From Callorhinus ursinus (lineage: Eukaryota > Chordata > Mammalia > Carnivora > Otariidae): a stretch of DNA of 64,000 bases. How positions within the stretch are numbered: position 1 is the first letter of the stretch; each line of letters opens with the position of its first letter. Positions 13,279 through 25,030 of this stretch are shown here, in pieces. Where the stretch lies: positions 57,272,640 to 57,336,639 of the forward strand of contig NW_020312828.1 in NCBI RefSeq assembly GCF_003265705.1, in the 5' to 3' direction. Below the pieces are notes generated by a model. The model searched no databases and was not told the origin of the DNA. It saw only the letters and a list, made by a program, of their open reading frames with translations. The translations under genes and the position numbers were made by a program.

Positions 13279-13329
13279 TAATGATGTAATGTGTGGTGAT
13301 TAACATAATAAAATAAAAATTTAAAAAAA
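13279..13329 (+). mobile_element. 51-bp L1 3'-end micro-insertion
   Basis: A second copy of the same L1 terminus ('aatgatgtaatgtgtggtg', 'attaacataataaaat', A-tail) interrupts ORF2 about 140 bp after the first. The flanks gataaaaagct and ggtaaaactta look like a diverged TSD. Confidence 0.75.
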
Positions 13330-14289
13330 GGTAAAACTTATTCACAGCAAAGGAAAGAGCCAACAAAACTAAAAGGCAACCTATGGAATGGGAGAAGATA
13401 TTTGCAAACGACTATCAGATAATGGGCTAGTATTCAAGATGTATAAAGAACTTATCCAACTCAACACCCAAAGAACAAATAATCCAGTCAAGAAATGGGC
13501 AGAAGACATGAGATACTGCCTCACACCAGTCAGAATGGCTAAAATTGACAAGTCAGGAAATGACAAATGTTGGTTAGGATGCAAAGAAAGGGGAACCCTC
13601 TTACACTGTTGGTGGGAATGCAAACTGGTGCAACCACTCTGGAAAACAGTATGGAGGTTCCCCAAGAAGTTCAAAATAGAGCTACCCTATGACCCAGCAA
13701 TTACCCTACTTGGTATTTACCCCAAAGATACAGATGTAGTGAAATGAAGGGGCACTTGCACCCCACTGTTTATAATAGTAATGTCCACAATAGCCTAACT
13801 GCGGAAAGAGCCGAGATGTCCATCAACAGATTAATGGATAAAGACAATGTGGTTCATATATACAATGGAACATTACTCAGCCATCAGAAAGGATGAATAC
13901 CTACCATTTATATCGACATGGATGGAATTGGTGGATATTATGCTGAGCGAAATAAGTCAATCAGAGAAAGACAATTATCATATGCTTTCATTCATATGAG
14001 GAACAAAAAAACAGCACAGAGGATCATAGGGGAAGGGAGGGAAAACTGAATGGGATGTCATCAGAGAGGGAGAAAAACCATGAGAGACTCTTAACTATAG
14101 GAAACAAACTAGGGTTGCTGGAGGGAAGATGAGTGGGAGGATGGGGTAACTGGGTGATGGGCATTAGGGAGGGCACGTGATGTGATGAGCACTGGGTGTT
14201 ATATGCAACTGATGAATTATTGAACTCTGCATCTGAAACTAATGATGTCCTGTATGTTAGCTAATTGAATTTAAATTTAAAAAAAGGAA

Positions 14290-14450
14290 AAAAATGGGTG
14301 AAGGGAGTGCAAGATATAGGCTTGTATTAGTATTGTATGGTGACAGATAGTAGCTACACTAGAGAAGTCGTACCACTGTGTTATACACTGAACTAATGTA
14401 ACACTGTGTGTCAGCCTATACTCACATTTTTAAAAGTGGCTATCTTTAAA
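14290..14450 (+). mobile_element. Older L1, 3' end, right half of split host element
   Basis: This is L1 3'-end sequence ('ggtgacagatagtagctac', 'actgaactaatgtaacac') that continues the fragment ending at 7206. The younger L1 sits between the halves. Confidence 0.7.
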
Positions 14451-14579
14451 TATAAAACACACTCAGAAAAGTGTAAACACCCATACAACCAAGAAATAAA
14501 AGATTAGGGTCTTCTTGAACTTCTTCATGACCCCAAGATTTATTTAGACTGCTCTATAGCCTGAGCAGCCTTACAAGTT

Positions 14580-15350
14580 TAACTAATAGCAAATTATTTG
14601 CCCTTTTTTACTGCCTCATCATAGTCAATAAAAGCTCTATCCTTCTGGATGAAGACCAAAAACCTTGGGAGTCATTCTTGCCTCATCTTTCTCTTTTACT
14701 TTTTACATCCACCTCATTGAGCAAATCCGGTTATGAACACTTTCAAAATCAAGAACCTAATATTTCTCACCCCTACAGTGTTACACCTTGATCCAAGCCA
14801 CCATAATTTCTCATCTATGTTGTTGCCTATGGTCCTTTTGCTGTGTTGCTGCTTTTCTGTAATCTGTCCTTAAATAGCATCTGTAGCAATTATTTTAGAA
14901 GATTGCTCAAATTATGCCTTTGTTCTGTGTCAAATCTTCTAATGCTTCCCTAATTCACTGAGATAAAGGCAGTGCCCTGACAATGGCCTATGTGATCTGC
15001 CTGTGCTAATTTTTAGAACTCATTTCCCACCACTTTCTTCCTCAATCTCTATTATTTGGTTACACTAGCTTCCTTGCTCTGGCTTGAAAATATTAAACAT
15101 GCGCTGGCCTCAGGGTCTTTATGTTTATTCTTATGTTAGTCTGGAAAACGCTTCCATCCATAAGGTCCTCTTTGACTATTATCTATAAAACAACTCCTCC
15201 TAATCCATAAGCTTTTTCCATGTTATTTCCTATACACTATCTGATGCACTGTGTATTTGTCTACTCATTGCATTTCTCATCCTACTAAAAAGACTCCAGG
15301 CACTTGCCTATTTTGTTTTCCAACCTGTCAAACATATCTTATTATGTAGC
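14580..15350 (+). repeat. L2 LINE fragment
   Basis: This long ancient L2 relic includes 'accttgggagtcattcttg', 'gatccaagccaccataat', 'ggcctcagggtcttt' and the 3'-ward 'gactccaggcacttg'. It is colinear with the L2 3' half. Confidence 0.8.
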
Positions 15351-15879
15351 GATTTATTAAGTATATATATATTTTTGAGAGGCTGAATACCTTTACTATA
15401 TATGTATAATAAAAATAAATATATATCTTTAATAATGCAAATAGATGATCTAAAATGCCTTATTCCAGAGATATCTTATCCCTATAATTGGACAAATTAT
15501 TCTTGGGTAAGATACTCTCTGAAGGTTATTTAAATTGCTTATAACCCACATGCACTCATCTGCTACTATGTGACCCATTTGCTGTGTGTGTTCCAGAAAC
15601 AGTGAGGAAAGTAATGTGATTAGAACAAAACAAATGAAGGAGACCAGGGTAGGAAGTGTTTGAGCTTGTTTCTTTTGATTATAGCAAACTAATACACAGC
15701 TTGGAGACAGGCATTTTGTAATAATAAACATGTAGGTGCTCTGCTACTATACCAAAAATGACCAGTGATGGTCCCTAAAGTTTCTACCCACTCCCTTATG
15801 CACTCAAAGATTAACAATACCAGTTAATACAATGGGGAAAGTAGTATAGGGCTGTGGCCAATAGTTTATCTTAAGATAA

Positions 15880-16035
15880 AGAGTCTCAAAGAAATTTCAA
15901 ATCCTAACTCTTTCCCAGTTTTATGGCTTTGAGACTGTAAAAATGTCTGAAAGCCTCAGCTTCCTCATCTGTTGGGATCATGTAATGAAATATCATTTAT
16001 AAGGTACATAGTAACTAACACATATTGAGCACTCA
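15880..16035 (+). repeat. MIR relic
   Basis: The motif order 'ggctttgagactgta', 'cctcagcttcctcatctg' and 'acacatattgagcactc' matches sense MIR. The rest of 15351-16362 shows only an AT-rich stretch and no other element. Confidence 0.7.
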
Positions 16036-16362
16036 ATTATTCCCTTCAATTATGGAAGTAACTGTGAAAGCTGTTAATTTCTTCCCCACTATCAAAGGAA
16101 AGAGTCTGGGCACCTGCAAATACCTCCATTTTGGATCACAGCTACACTTGAACGGACTCCAGAAGAAAAAACTAAAAACGTATAAAATAACACAGAGAGG
16201 GCAGAAATCAATGGAATAGGAGGTCTTTTCAGAAGAATCCAGGCTCAATAATATCTAGAAAATGGATATCTTGAACAAATGTACTGTGTTTTCATTTTAT
16301 GAACTGTTTTAATATTTGAGTCAATCTTAAAAAAAATTTACAGCTAAGTTTCATTAAAAATA

Positions 16363-16766
16363 GTGGGGGGAGGGAAGGATGGGGTGGCTGGGTGATAGAC
16401 ATTGGAGAGGGTATGTGCTATGGTGAGCACTGTGAATTGTATAAGACTGTTGAATCACAGACCTGTACCTCTGAAACAATTTATACATTCTATGTTTAAA
16501 AAAAAAAAAAGAATAGAAGAAGGGAAGAATGAAGGGGGGGGGAAATTGGAGGGGGAGACGAACCATGAGAGACTATGGACTCTGAGAAACAAACTGAGGG
16601 TTCTAGAGGGGAGGGGGTGGGGGGATGGGTTAGCCTCGTGATAGGTATTAAAGAGGGCACATACGGCATGGAGCACTGGGTACTATACACAAACAATGAA
16701 TCATGGAACACTACATCAAAAACTAATGATGTAATGTATGGTGATTAACATAACATAATAAAAAAT
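16363..16766 (+). mobile_element. 5'-truncated L1, 3' UTR only
   Basis: This carries the 3' UTR of the L1 lineage also seen at 29980-30498, here in sense. It has 'ggtggctgggtgatagacat', an internal A-run (16498-16511), a purine-rich block with a G-run (about 16535-16543) and the end 'gtgattaacataacataata' plus A-rich. Frames at 16354-16711 on both strands are translations of this repeat. Confidence 0.88.
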
Positions 16767-16944
16767 ATCTATTTCTATGTTGGTAGGATACTCAATCTGA
16801 TAGAACATTCCAAAATAAACAATTGAACACATTTTTAATTTCAAAGTATGGAATCATCAAGCATATGATATGCAATGACATAGCTTGAAAAACAAGTGTT
16901 GATCTTCACCGTGATTATATTGGCCCATGTTTAAGCACTATCAT

Positions 16945-16993
16945 TGACCTGAGCTGAAGGCAGACACTCAACCGACTGAGCTACCAGGTGCCT
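16945..16993 (-). repeat. Short Can-SINE head-only fragment
   Basis: Only the tRNA-like head complement is present ('gacctgagctgaaggcag' to 'ctaccaggtgcct'). The repeated gcactat(c/t)at at about 16935-16944 and 16994-17003 looks like a TSD, although the SINE tail is missing. Confidence 0.6.
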
Positions 16994-19900
16994 GCACTAT
17001 TATCTTTTTTAAATTATACTTACTATTGCAGAAACACACTAAAATATCAAAGCGGTCAGTGAAAAAAGATGTGACTTTCTCAAAATATGTATTTTTTCCT
17101 ATTCTAACCCAAGAGAGCTAATATCATTTTATTTATACAAACAAATATGAATAAATACAGAGTTGGGGAAGGACCAATGACAGTTATTGGGTCAGAAAAG
17201 AGGGACAAAGGAATCTGGAGAGCATTGTATTAAGAGTGAATATGTATTTACTTTTTTTTAGTTATTTTTTGGTTAATGTAAAGGTCGAGACAATTTCCTG
17301 ACAGATGGAGAAATTCCTCACTAAAACAGATGTATATTTTACAAAATTATCACTGTACAAGTAGAAACTATCCAGGCATGAAGGCTGACATAAAAATTAA
17401 AGCATCTGCAAATCATTTCTGAAGAAAAAATGTTAAAATACTAAACATGCAGAAAATAACTATCATCAAATGATCTCAATAATATGTTTAATATCTTTGA
17501 AAATCAAATGATTCTCTAAATGTATTTAAATTAATAATTTCAAAAATGATTAATTGTACATTAGAAAACCTGAGGTTATTCTTACCAAAGTGAGATTTGG
17601 AGTAGAAAATATTACAATATGATTTTTTTTCTCTTTTAAAATTACACAAGTGATTTATGATTGTCATAGAATATTCTGATAATAAAAGATTAGGAAAAAA
17701 GTAAAAATTATTTTAAGCTCTACACCGTTAACATATTTTTAATCTAATTCCAAAATTCCTAGTCTTTTCTTATTCATATTCATTCTCTTGTCCTTCCTTA
17801 CTGTAAAAACAGAGCAATTGCATTTCCTTTTGTAAAGGCTATTTCTCCACCTGGTTTTGGATTCAGTAATGTCCCTCCTTTGTACCACTGGTTATTCTTT
17901 CTCTCTTGAATATTCAGTCTGTCTATCTTAAGCTGGAAGCAAAAGTGATAGCATTAACTCACTTATTATAAAGTTGTAGAAATTATATACATATTCATGC
18001 AATTTATTCTAAGGTGATGGTAAATTACCTGATTTTCAAAATATATTGTTTCTGATTCTAAAATATATTGATAATTTTTTTCAGATATCTTAAAAGATAT
18101 TTAACTTTAATAAAAACTTTCCTTCAAATGAGAAAAGAACACCATGGTCTTTTTATATGTATTGCTCATTTATTTCATTGTCTTTACAACATTAATGCCA
18201 TTCCTTTCCAGAGATAGTATCAGCAGAATCAATTCTATGCCAAATGTCAGGATACTTCAATTCAGCATTCAGACACTTTTATATTTTAGTCTCCTGCTCT
18301 GCTACTTTCTTTGCTTTATGGCTTATAAGTTTGGATACTGTCCCTGGGTACCTTGGCTTGTGCAATGGTGCAATGTTAAAAGTCACTCACTACCTCAATC
18401 AATATGGAAACCAAATACTACATTCTCAAGCTCCCCAAACTTGGACTTCTGTGTACCTTTAAAGCAAACCTAGAAGGGGATGCTGCTACCTGCCCCACCT
18501 TCCAATACTTCATTTCACTTCAGCCTAAATTCTATCACTAGAAGTAAATCCTTCTTATGGTTTTATTTCATATATGCATATACTTCTATGAAACACAATA
18601 GAATAGAGAAATTCCAAAAAGGACAATATCCTGGGAAAATGAACAATCCCAAAGAAATAGTTTGTTCAGAAAGAAACACAAGACCACTAGATGAGTGCAT
18701 TACTGTGGATTTTCATATAAGAACATAACAGCTCTTCAAAACAAAAAACAAAAAACAAAAAACAAAAAACAAAAAACAAACAAACAAAAAAAAACGGCCC
18801 TTCATTAGTTAAATAGCTGCTTAAGCTAAAAGAAAAGCCAGTAAAATGAGTTTGAATTCTATACCTTCAGAGAAAAGGATAATGATTATTATCATGGAAC
18901 CCTTTTCTTTAACTTCCAAAATTAACTGTGATCACCTTATCAGAACTCTTAAAAATTTCCTCCTCGAAAGGAAATTTTGTACCTAAAAAGATTTCCAAGT
19001 TTTAAAATCCAGTACAATTATGAAAAAGATAACAACTAAAAATCTTATTTTTATCTTGATATTTATTTATTTTCTATTTTTACCTGACGTATAGGAGATA
19101 AATCCTTGCCACTGTTTGCTTTTTTGTTTCTTTTTTCGCTTTCTCTTTTTTTTACATCTCGTATTGAACATTCACTAGATCAAATATTGTTTCTTGATTG
19201 AGCATGAATTTTTAATAAATGTTTAATCCTGGATTGGCACAGTGTTTTTACAAGTGAAGTATCATACAGATCTGTAATTGTGTTATAAAGCAAGAGAAAG
19301 GCACATAGTAGGAAAATGATATTCTTTGATGGAAAAAAATAAGGAATAAATTAGCAAATAGTGTTTGTGAAGGTTAGGAGTAAAAAAGGGTTAGGTTATT
19401 CAGAAAAATCACAATATACACACACTTCAATGACAAAATAAAATTTATTTAAAAATATGAACAAAAAATGTTGTACTGTGATAAAAATGTTTTATGAGAC
19501 CAAGTGTTAAAATTGAGAATAATGAACTTTTCAAATAGTATTAATTGAAAAACTATAATAGGTATGGCACCAGTTTTGTTGCTACACCCATAGAAAAGAA
19601 AGTAGCTGATGCAATTAGAAATTAGAATCTGATAATATAATTCCTGAAAACCAAAATGCAAAATAAAATTAGTGTCAAAAGTAAGGTCTAAAAGCTTTAA
19701 TGCTATGGTGTTAGGTTGGTAAGTTTCCTAATCATTTCCACCACAGGCTGTTTTGTAGCTCACATGAAAGCATATCCATAAAATGTGCCTTGCATAGGCA
19801 GTGTCATAAAGTAAGGCAAATTTAACATCACATTTTTGGCACTTTAGCTCTAACTGTACCTATTGCTTTTCTACTCCTATTCTGCACATCCCTGTACTCA

Positions 19901-21620
19901 TACTGGCTATGAACTAAGTAATGCAATGAGGCTAACCCTATTTGTTGAATTTTTCAGAGCTTACATTGTTATCAAACTTTGACATATATATGTAATTTTT
20001 AATATTGGTAACCAGTTCATTGCAAAAAGCCCCCCAAAGGACTATGACCTTCTGTTTAAGAATAGCTGTCATAGAGGGATAAACCAATTGAAGTAGATGT
20101 TTAAATAAAATCAGATCTACCTCAGAGTAAGAACACATTCAAGAGGCATAGATGAATTGAAGCTGGAATACAGTGTTATAAACTATCCAAGTTGGTCAAG
20201 TTTTTTTTTTTTAAATCTTAGAATACTTTTTAAAAGAATATTAACAATTAATATTTGAATATATTGGGCATTCTAGTTTACAAAGCACTTCTCTGTATAA
20301 AATCCCATTTAATCTACTCTTGTAGCAGTTATCAATTTCATTTATTCTTTAGCCAGAGAAACAAACAGATGCAAGAGTAATCCACAGGGAACTTTGTGGG
20401 TGATATTTAAAGTGCAATGACTAACACACAATGCAACTCTCTCATTGTTTGTGAACCACTTAATGCTTTATAGGATGAAAAGACCACTTAAATTGGACAC
20501 TGACTACCCACATTTAATATTTGTATCTTAAATCTTACATGGAGATGCTGACAATAATAAATTATTGTAAATGTCAGTAATGCAAATTTGGCACATTAAG
20601 TTGCTACTGCCATGTTAAGCCTATAATATAAAATAAACTTAGTTTTACACATTCAATTTTAGTAACATTATGGCCCACTGAGGAAAATTTCAAGCAGATT
20701 GGATTAGATTATCTCTAGGTGCATTCTATCTGTAACATTTCATGAATCAATCTGCTTTTTATTAAAGTAAATGCCACAACAAATACACCTCAAAGACTTC
20801 ATTGTGTTTTCATGTAGTTGTGCTTCTTTCATGAATGAAGAATATTTAACTTAGAAGTGAGGTGTTCTCAACTTTTAAATCGTTTTCATTTAATATAGTG
20901 ATTGTGCTATAATGCAGTTCCTCTAACATGAATATTATCAAAATTATATTATCCTGATTAAAATAACTTTGCAATTAATGTCTCCATTTACAGGGAAAAT
21001 ACCTTTCCAGTAAAAAACAAAAACTAAAACCAAAATTAAGAAATTGTGCTTTCATAAATGTTGGGCAAGTCTCACTGTCACCTTTCTGAAGTCCAAAATA
21101 GGAATTGGAGAGTACAGGGTGACACAGAAAATAACAGATCCCTCTGAGGTTTTCTTGTTTCCCAGCTAGAAAATTCAGAAAAAGGGTAATAATAAATATC
21201 ATAATAAAAAGCAAATCATTGTATAAAATGTTACCAAATAGTGTATGGCAATAAATAATATCTATAACTCAAATTTTGGCTATGGAATTCTTTTAACTTT
21301 AAAATAAAAGTCCCAAGCATTCCCCCAGAGTATGACATACAATGATTGGTTCAAAGTTTTCATTGCTACTCTGCTACTTAATACAATAAATATTCCCATG
21401 AGTCTTAAGGAAGATGTGGTCCTGTTTTTATCATCTTTTCACTAGCTCTATATGACCACAAGGCAAAAAACTAGAGAAATACAGAAAACCACACTCTGAT
21501 TCTCTGAATTGCAAATCAGAGAAGAGCTCTATATAATGATTTTTGTGCAAGCAGAAATGAGTGAGTGAACTTCTACCTTAAAGTGATCAATTGTATTTGA
21601 GAAGTTAAATGTAGAGTGAT
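16994..21620. other. Intron sequence with few recognisable elements
   Basis: Mostly AT-rich unique sequence. A MIR-like relic lies at about 20250-20400 and a CAAAAA repeat at 18739-18794. Short frames such as 18144-18473 (plus) show no domain, no codon signature and no splice context, and are treated as chance. Confidence 0.6.
18739..18794. repeat. (CAAAAA)n simple repeat
   Basis: About six units of ACAAAAA followed by CAAA units and an A-run. Confidence 0.9.
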
Positions 21621-21638
21621 AAAATCATATTATTTTAG

Positions 21639-21824
21639 GGGTGCCTGAGCGGCTCAGATGGTTAAGAGTCTGCCTTTGGCTCAGGTCATGATCTCCTGGT
21701 CCTGGGATCGAGCCCCACCTCGGGCTCCCAGCTCAGCGGGGAGCCTGCTTCTCCCTCTCCCTCTGCCTCTCTCTCTCTGGTCGTGTTCTATCTCTCCCTC
21801 AAATGAATAAATAAAATCTTTTAA
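21639..21824 (+). mobile_element. Can-SINE (SINEC), plus strand
   Basis: Sense copy starting gggtgcctgagcggctcag, with CT-rich tract and AATAAATAAAATC tail. An 18-bp perfect TSD, aaaatcatattattttag, lies at 21621-21638 and 21825-21842. It is antisense to the host gene. Confidence 0.95.
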
Positions 21825-22213
21825 AAAATCATATTATTTTAGATATTCTAAAGAATCCCAAATTCTCTCATGGTCAGATTGGTTCCCAGTATATCACACA
21901 ATGTGAGTTCCAAGAGTATGAACTAGTGAGGGGTTTAAAACAGTTTTGCCCTTGGAGTAGGAAGTTTGAAGCTAAGGAAAATCTAAAAATCACAGCCACA
22001 GACAGTGGACATGTATACAGAGTTATGATAAAGGGCTGGGCAGAATAGTAGAGACATTTTGTGAATCACTGGGATACAAGCTGAATCCTGTAAACTCTCA
22101 AAGGGAAAAATTATGTCTTACTCTCCCTTTTATCTCCTACATCTGGGGTCTAGCCCAGTGTCTGCTACTTAAGTACCAGAAAGTATTTGCTGAGTGAAAG
22201 AAACACTAGGATT

Positions 22214-22386
22214 GGGGCGCCTGGGTGGCTCAGTCGGTCAAGTGGCTGCCTTCGGCTCAGGTCATGACCCCAGGGTCCTGGGATCGAGTCCCACATCGGG
22301 CTCCCTGTTCAGTGAGGAGCCTGCTTCTCCCTCTGCCTGCCACTCCCCCTGCTTGGGCTCTGTCAAATAAATGAAAAGATAAAGTT
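22214..22386 (+). mobile_element. Can-SINE, first of a same-strand pair
   Basis: Sense copy starting ggggcgcctgggtggctcag and ending in an AAATAAATGAAAAGATAAA tail. The left flank carries aaagaaacactagg (22197-22210), whose partner lies after the second SINE, not after this one. Confidence 0.9.
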
Positions 22387-22451
22387 TTGAAATCGTGATG
22401 GATTTACAAAAAAGTTACAAGAGTTGTGTTCCTTAAAAATAATTTAAACAA

Positions 22452-22630
22452 GGGGCACCTCTGTGGCTCAGTTAAGTGGCTGCCTTCGGCTCAGGTCATG
22501 ATCCCAGGGTCCTGGAATTGAGTCCCACATCGGGCTCCCTGCTCAGCGAGGAGCCTGCTTCTCCCTCTGCCTGCCACTCCCCCTGCTTGTGCGCGCTCTC
22601 TCTCTGTCAAATAAATAGATAAAATGTTTG
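22452..22630 (+). mobile_element. Can-SINE, second of a same-strand pair
   Basis: Sense copy starting ggggcacctctgtggctcag. Its right flank has aaagaaacactagg (22638-22651), identical to the left flank of the first SINE. The body is strikingly close to the first copy ('gagtcccacatcgggctccc' and 'ctctgcctgccactccccct' are shared). It lacks several head bases (tcagttaagtggctg). Confidence 0.9.
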
Positions 22631-22984
22631 GGAAAGAAAAGAAACACTAGGGTAAAGCAAGGTAGTTTAGATGCAGAGCCAGGAGAGATTTGCTGATTTG
22701 GGGCATTCTGTAGTATAGTTAGAAATACCCTATTGTCCGTCTGGACTCTGACGATGGAATGAGAGGGAGCTGGTTCATGCAACAGGGCTTACTAAAATAC
22801 AAAATAAAATGCCAGAGTGCATTTTATTGCATATTTTTTCGGCCCTTTTTTACTAGATAAAATTGCAGTTCCCAAATGGTGTTGAGCATGTCAGGTTGGT
22901 GCAGTGAACACAGGGGTAGCCGCAGTGTACTTCAAAATTTTTGAAGGAAACACAGACATTTATCATGCATCAATCAAGCCACTA

Positions 22985-23330
22985 GCTTGAGAGAGTTCAT
23001 AGTTTCAACATTAGATCACTATAGTTCTCTCAATGACATCATAGCTTTGTGAAGCTGGATTTTCAGTGGTTGCTGTAATAAAAAGCAGGTACCGCACCAT
23101 TTCACTGTGAAAAAGGAAATGAGAGGGATGATATCTAATCTGATCCAAGGTTTGAGAAGTTGAGCAATGTACAACAATGCAAGGTTGTTAGAACATAAAT
23201 TTGTAAGACAAAATGGAAGTGCTAAATATTTCTTTGGGCCTGAAGAAAATGATTAAGACATTAAAGGCACTGTGATACCAAAGAAATGGGAACTTCTTGT
23301 GCTAAAACACAATACCCCATGTTATAAATC
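22985..23330 (+). pseudogene. hAT-family transposase C-terminal relic
   Basis: One frame reads LCEAGFSVVAVIKSRYR at about 23049-23100, followed by stops. This is the hATC dimerisation region seen in hAT transposases and in host genes derived from them (ZBED-like). No intact frame is present. The MER5A-like sequence starts soon after (23347), so both may belong to one old hAT locus or may simply be neighbours. Confidence 0.75.
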
Positions 23331-23346
23331 TATTTATTTTTGTACA

Positions 23347-23459
23347 GCAGTGTTTTTCAAAGTGTGTCTGGAGCCACTGACATTGTAAATCCCAGGGGGT
23401 TGGGTCTTTTTATATATTCAGACATATTGACCATACCTCCTGTGTCTGAAGGTAAAGCT
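23347..23459 (+). repeat. MER5A-like hAT relic, interrupted by a SINE
   Basis: It starts cagtgtttttcaaagtgtg, resembling a Charlie-type terminal repeat. A SINE sits at 23477-23662, and the sequence resumes at about 23680-23735 with 'taggtgattccaataag' and 'agattgagaatgaac'. Confidence 0.5.
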
Positions 23460-23476
23460 CAGTAAATTGAATTTTT

Positions 23477-23662
23477 TAAAGATTTTATTTATTTATTTGA
23501 GAGAGAGAGAATGAGAGATAGAGAGCACAAGTGAGAAGAGGGTCAGAGGGAGAAGCAGACTCCCTGCTGATCAGGGAGCCCGATGTGGGACTCGATCCCG
23601 GGACTCCAGGATCATGACCTGAGCCGAAGGCAGTCGCTTAACCAACTGAGTCACCCAAGCAC
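23477..23662 (-). mobile_element. Can-SINE (SINEC), minus strand
   Basis: Full antisense copy. A perfect 17-bp TSD, cagtaaattgaattttt, lies at 23460-23476 and 23663-23679. Confidence 0.95.
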
Positions 23663-24149
23663 CAGTAAATTGAATTTTTATACTGAAATTTTTAGGTGAT
23701 TCCAATAAGTCAAGAAGATTGAGAATGAACAACTTATACCTGAGACTTATATTACACTGTATGTTAACTAACTGGAATTTAAATAAAAACTTTTTAAAAA
23801 AGAGAATGAACAAATTAGTGGTCAGCTGGGAATATGGATTAAGTAGATCTAGAAATAAAGCAAGGACTTGGTCTGAATATGTTTTAGAAATGCTAGGTAT
23901 TATTAGATATCATATAAAGCTCTACAGATGTTACATACTGCTTTCTTGTTAAAGTGTGGGATCTTTGGAATAGAAAATGTGGGTCACTCTTGGTCCAGTT
24001 GCTTCTTACCTCTTTCACCTTGTCTTCCACAATTTGTGCCCATTTCCACCCTGGCAACCTACCTGACTGACCCCCCCACACATACACATGACAAACCATC
24101 CTTTCAGATACCCATTTATTCACCCTTCCTTGCAAACACTTTTTTCACC

Positions 24150-24260
24150 TTTTTAAAGGGTACAATTTTGGGGGTTTTAGTATATTCACAAAGTTATACA
24201 ACACTACTATCTAATTTCTATCTATCAATCACTACTATCTAATTTCAGAATATTACTGAA
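24150..24260 (-). repeat. Old L1-type relic (tentative)
   Basis: 'gggtacaattttgggggttt' and 'tagtatattcacaaagttat' resemble an antisense 3' end of old L1 families. The neighbouring stretch 24260-24820 shows nothing recognisable. Confidence 0.35.
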
Positions 24261-24837
24261 ACTTTATTTTTATTATGAGACTCCATACCTGTTAACAGTC
24301 ACTCCCTCTTACCCTCATAGGTGGCCAGACCACCCAGTAGGCTCACAATGAAGTCACAGGAATCATGGGTGCTTGCAGTTGGAAGCCCTTGGGTGAGATG
24401 GGAATCTTGAGTGTGTGTGTGGGGGGGAGGAGATACCTGTAGGGCAATTGCTTATTCTGTGACACCTGACTTCACCCTCCTTCTCACAAATCTGTGTCTC
24501 TGTTTTTGAGCTCTTCTGGTAACCACCTGAATGTCCCACAGAAAGACCACAAATTCAAAGTATCCCAAATTCAGCTTATCTCCTTGAAACTTGTTCCTCT
24601 TCCTTTATTTCCAATCTTAGTGAATACTACTATCATCAACTTAGTCATCCAAGACAGAACTTACCACACTTGCAAATATGTATTCCTTAATCTATTTATT
24701 CAATATGTATTCACTGAGTGTCTACATAGGAGTTACAAACTCAAATGTCGAAAAATCAAAGCCAAAAATTTGATCATGAAAAGGTATCTGCTTGATTAAA
24801 GCCATGTATATTCTAGGAGAACGCTTCTATTATTTTT

Positions 24838-25015
24838 CTTTAAAGATTTTATTTATCCATTCATGAGAGACAGAGGGAGAGAGAAAGAGAGAGAGGCAGA
24901 GGGAGAAGCAGGCTCCCAAGGAGCAGGGAGCCCGATGCGGGACTCGATCCCAGGACCCTGGGATCATGACCTAAGCCGAAGGCAGACGCTTAACCATCTG
25001 AGCCACCCAGGCGCC
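24838..25015 (-). mobile_element. Can-SINE (SINEC), minus strand
   Basis: Antisense copy of the subfamily seen at 11750. A 12-bp TSD, tctattattttt, lies at 24826-24837 and 25016-25027. Confidence 0.92.
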
Positions 25016-25030
25016 TCTATTATTTTTTCA

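Larger units (their letters stand above)
9474..13990 (+). pseudogene. L1 ORF2 pseudogene (endonuclease / reverse transcriptase)
   Basis: The endonuclease start is visible (ALNVNGLNAP and LQETH at about 9519-9633). The reverse transcriptase core is recognisable ([15 protein letters not shown] at 11532). The catalytic FADD box reads FTGDM at about 12241-12255, so an active-site aspartate of the YXDD-type motif is lost. The C-terminal cysteine motif CWLGC...HCWWEC is present at 13388-13747. The frame is broken by three SINEs, two small L1-tail insertions and many stops. Confidence 0.88.
7207..14289 (+). mobile_element. Nearly full-length L1 LINE, carnivore-type, inactive
   Basis: The order is 5' UTR (about 7225-8518), ORF1 region (8519-9470), ORF2 region (9474-13990), 3' UTR and an A-rich end at about 14278-14289. 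Without its three SINEs (9741, 10959 and 11750) it is about 6.5 kb, close to a full mammalian L1. Similar flanks (aataggtgaaggggag / atgggtgaagggag) suggest a TSD in the older L1. Both reading frames carry multiple stops, so it cannot move by itself. It is antisense to the host gene. Confidence 0.9.

Noticed and set aside
18144..18473. 109-codon hydrophobic plus-strand frame
   Set aside because: It looks membrane-like only because of T-rich codons; no family, no start context, no neighbours.
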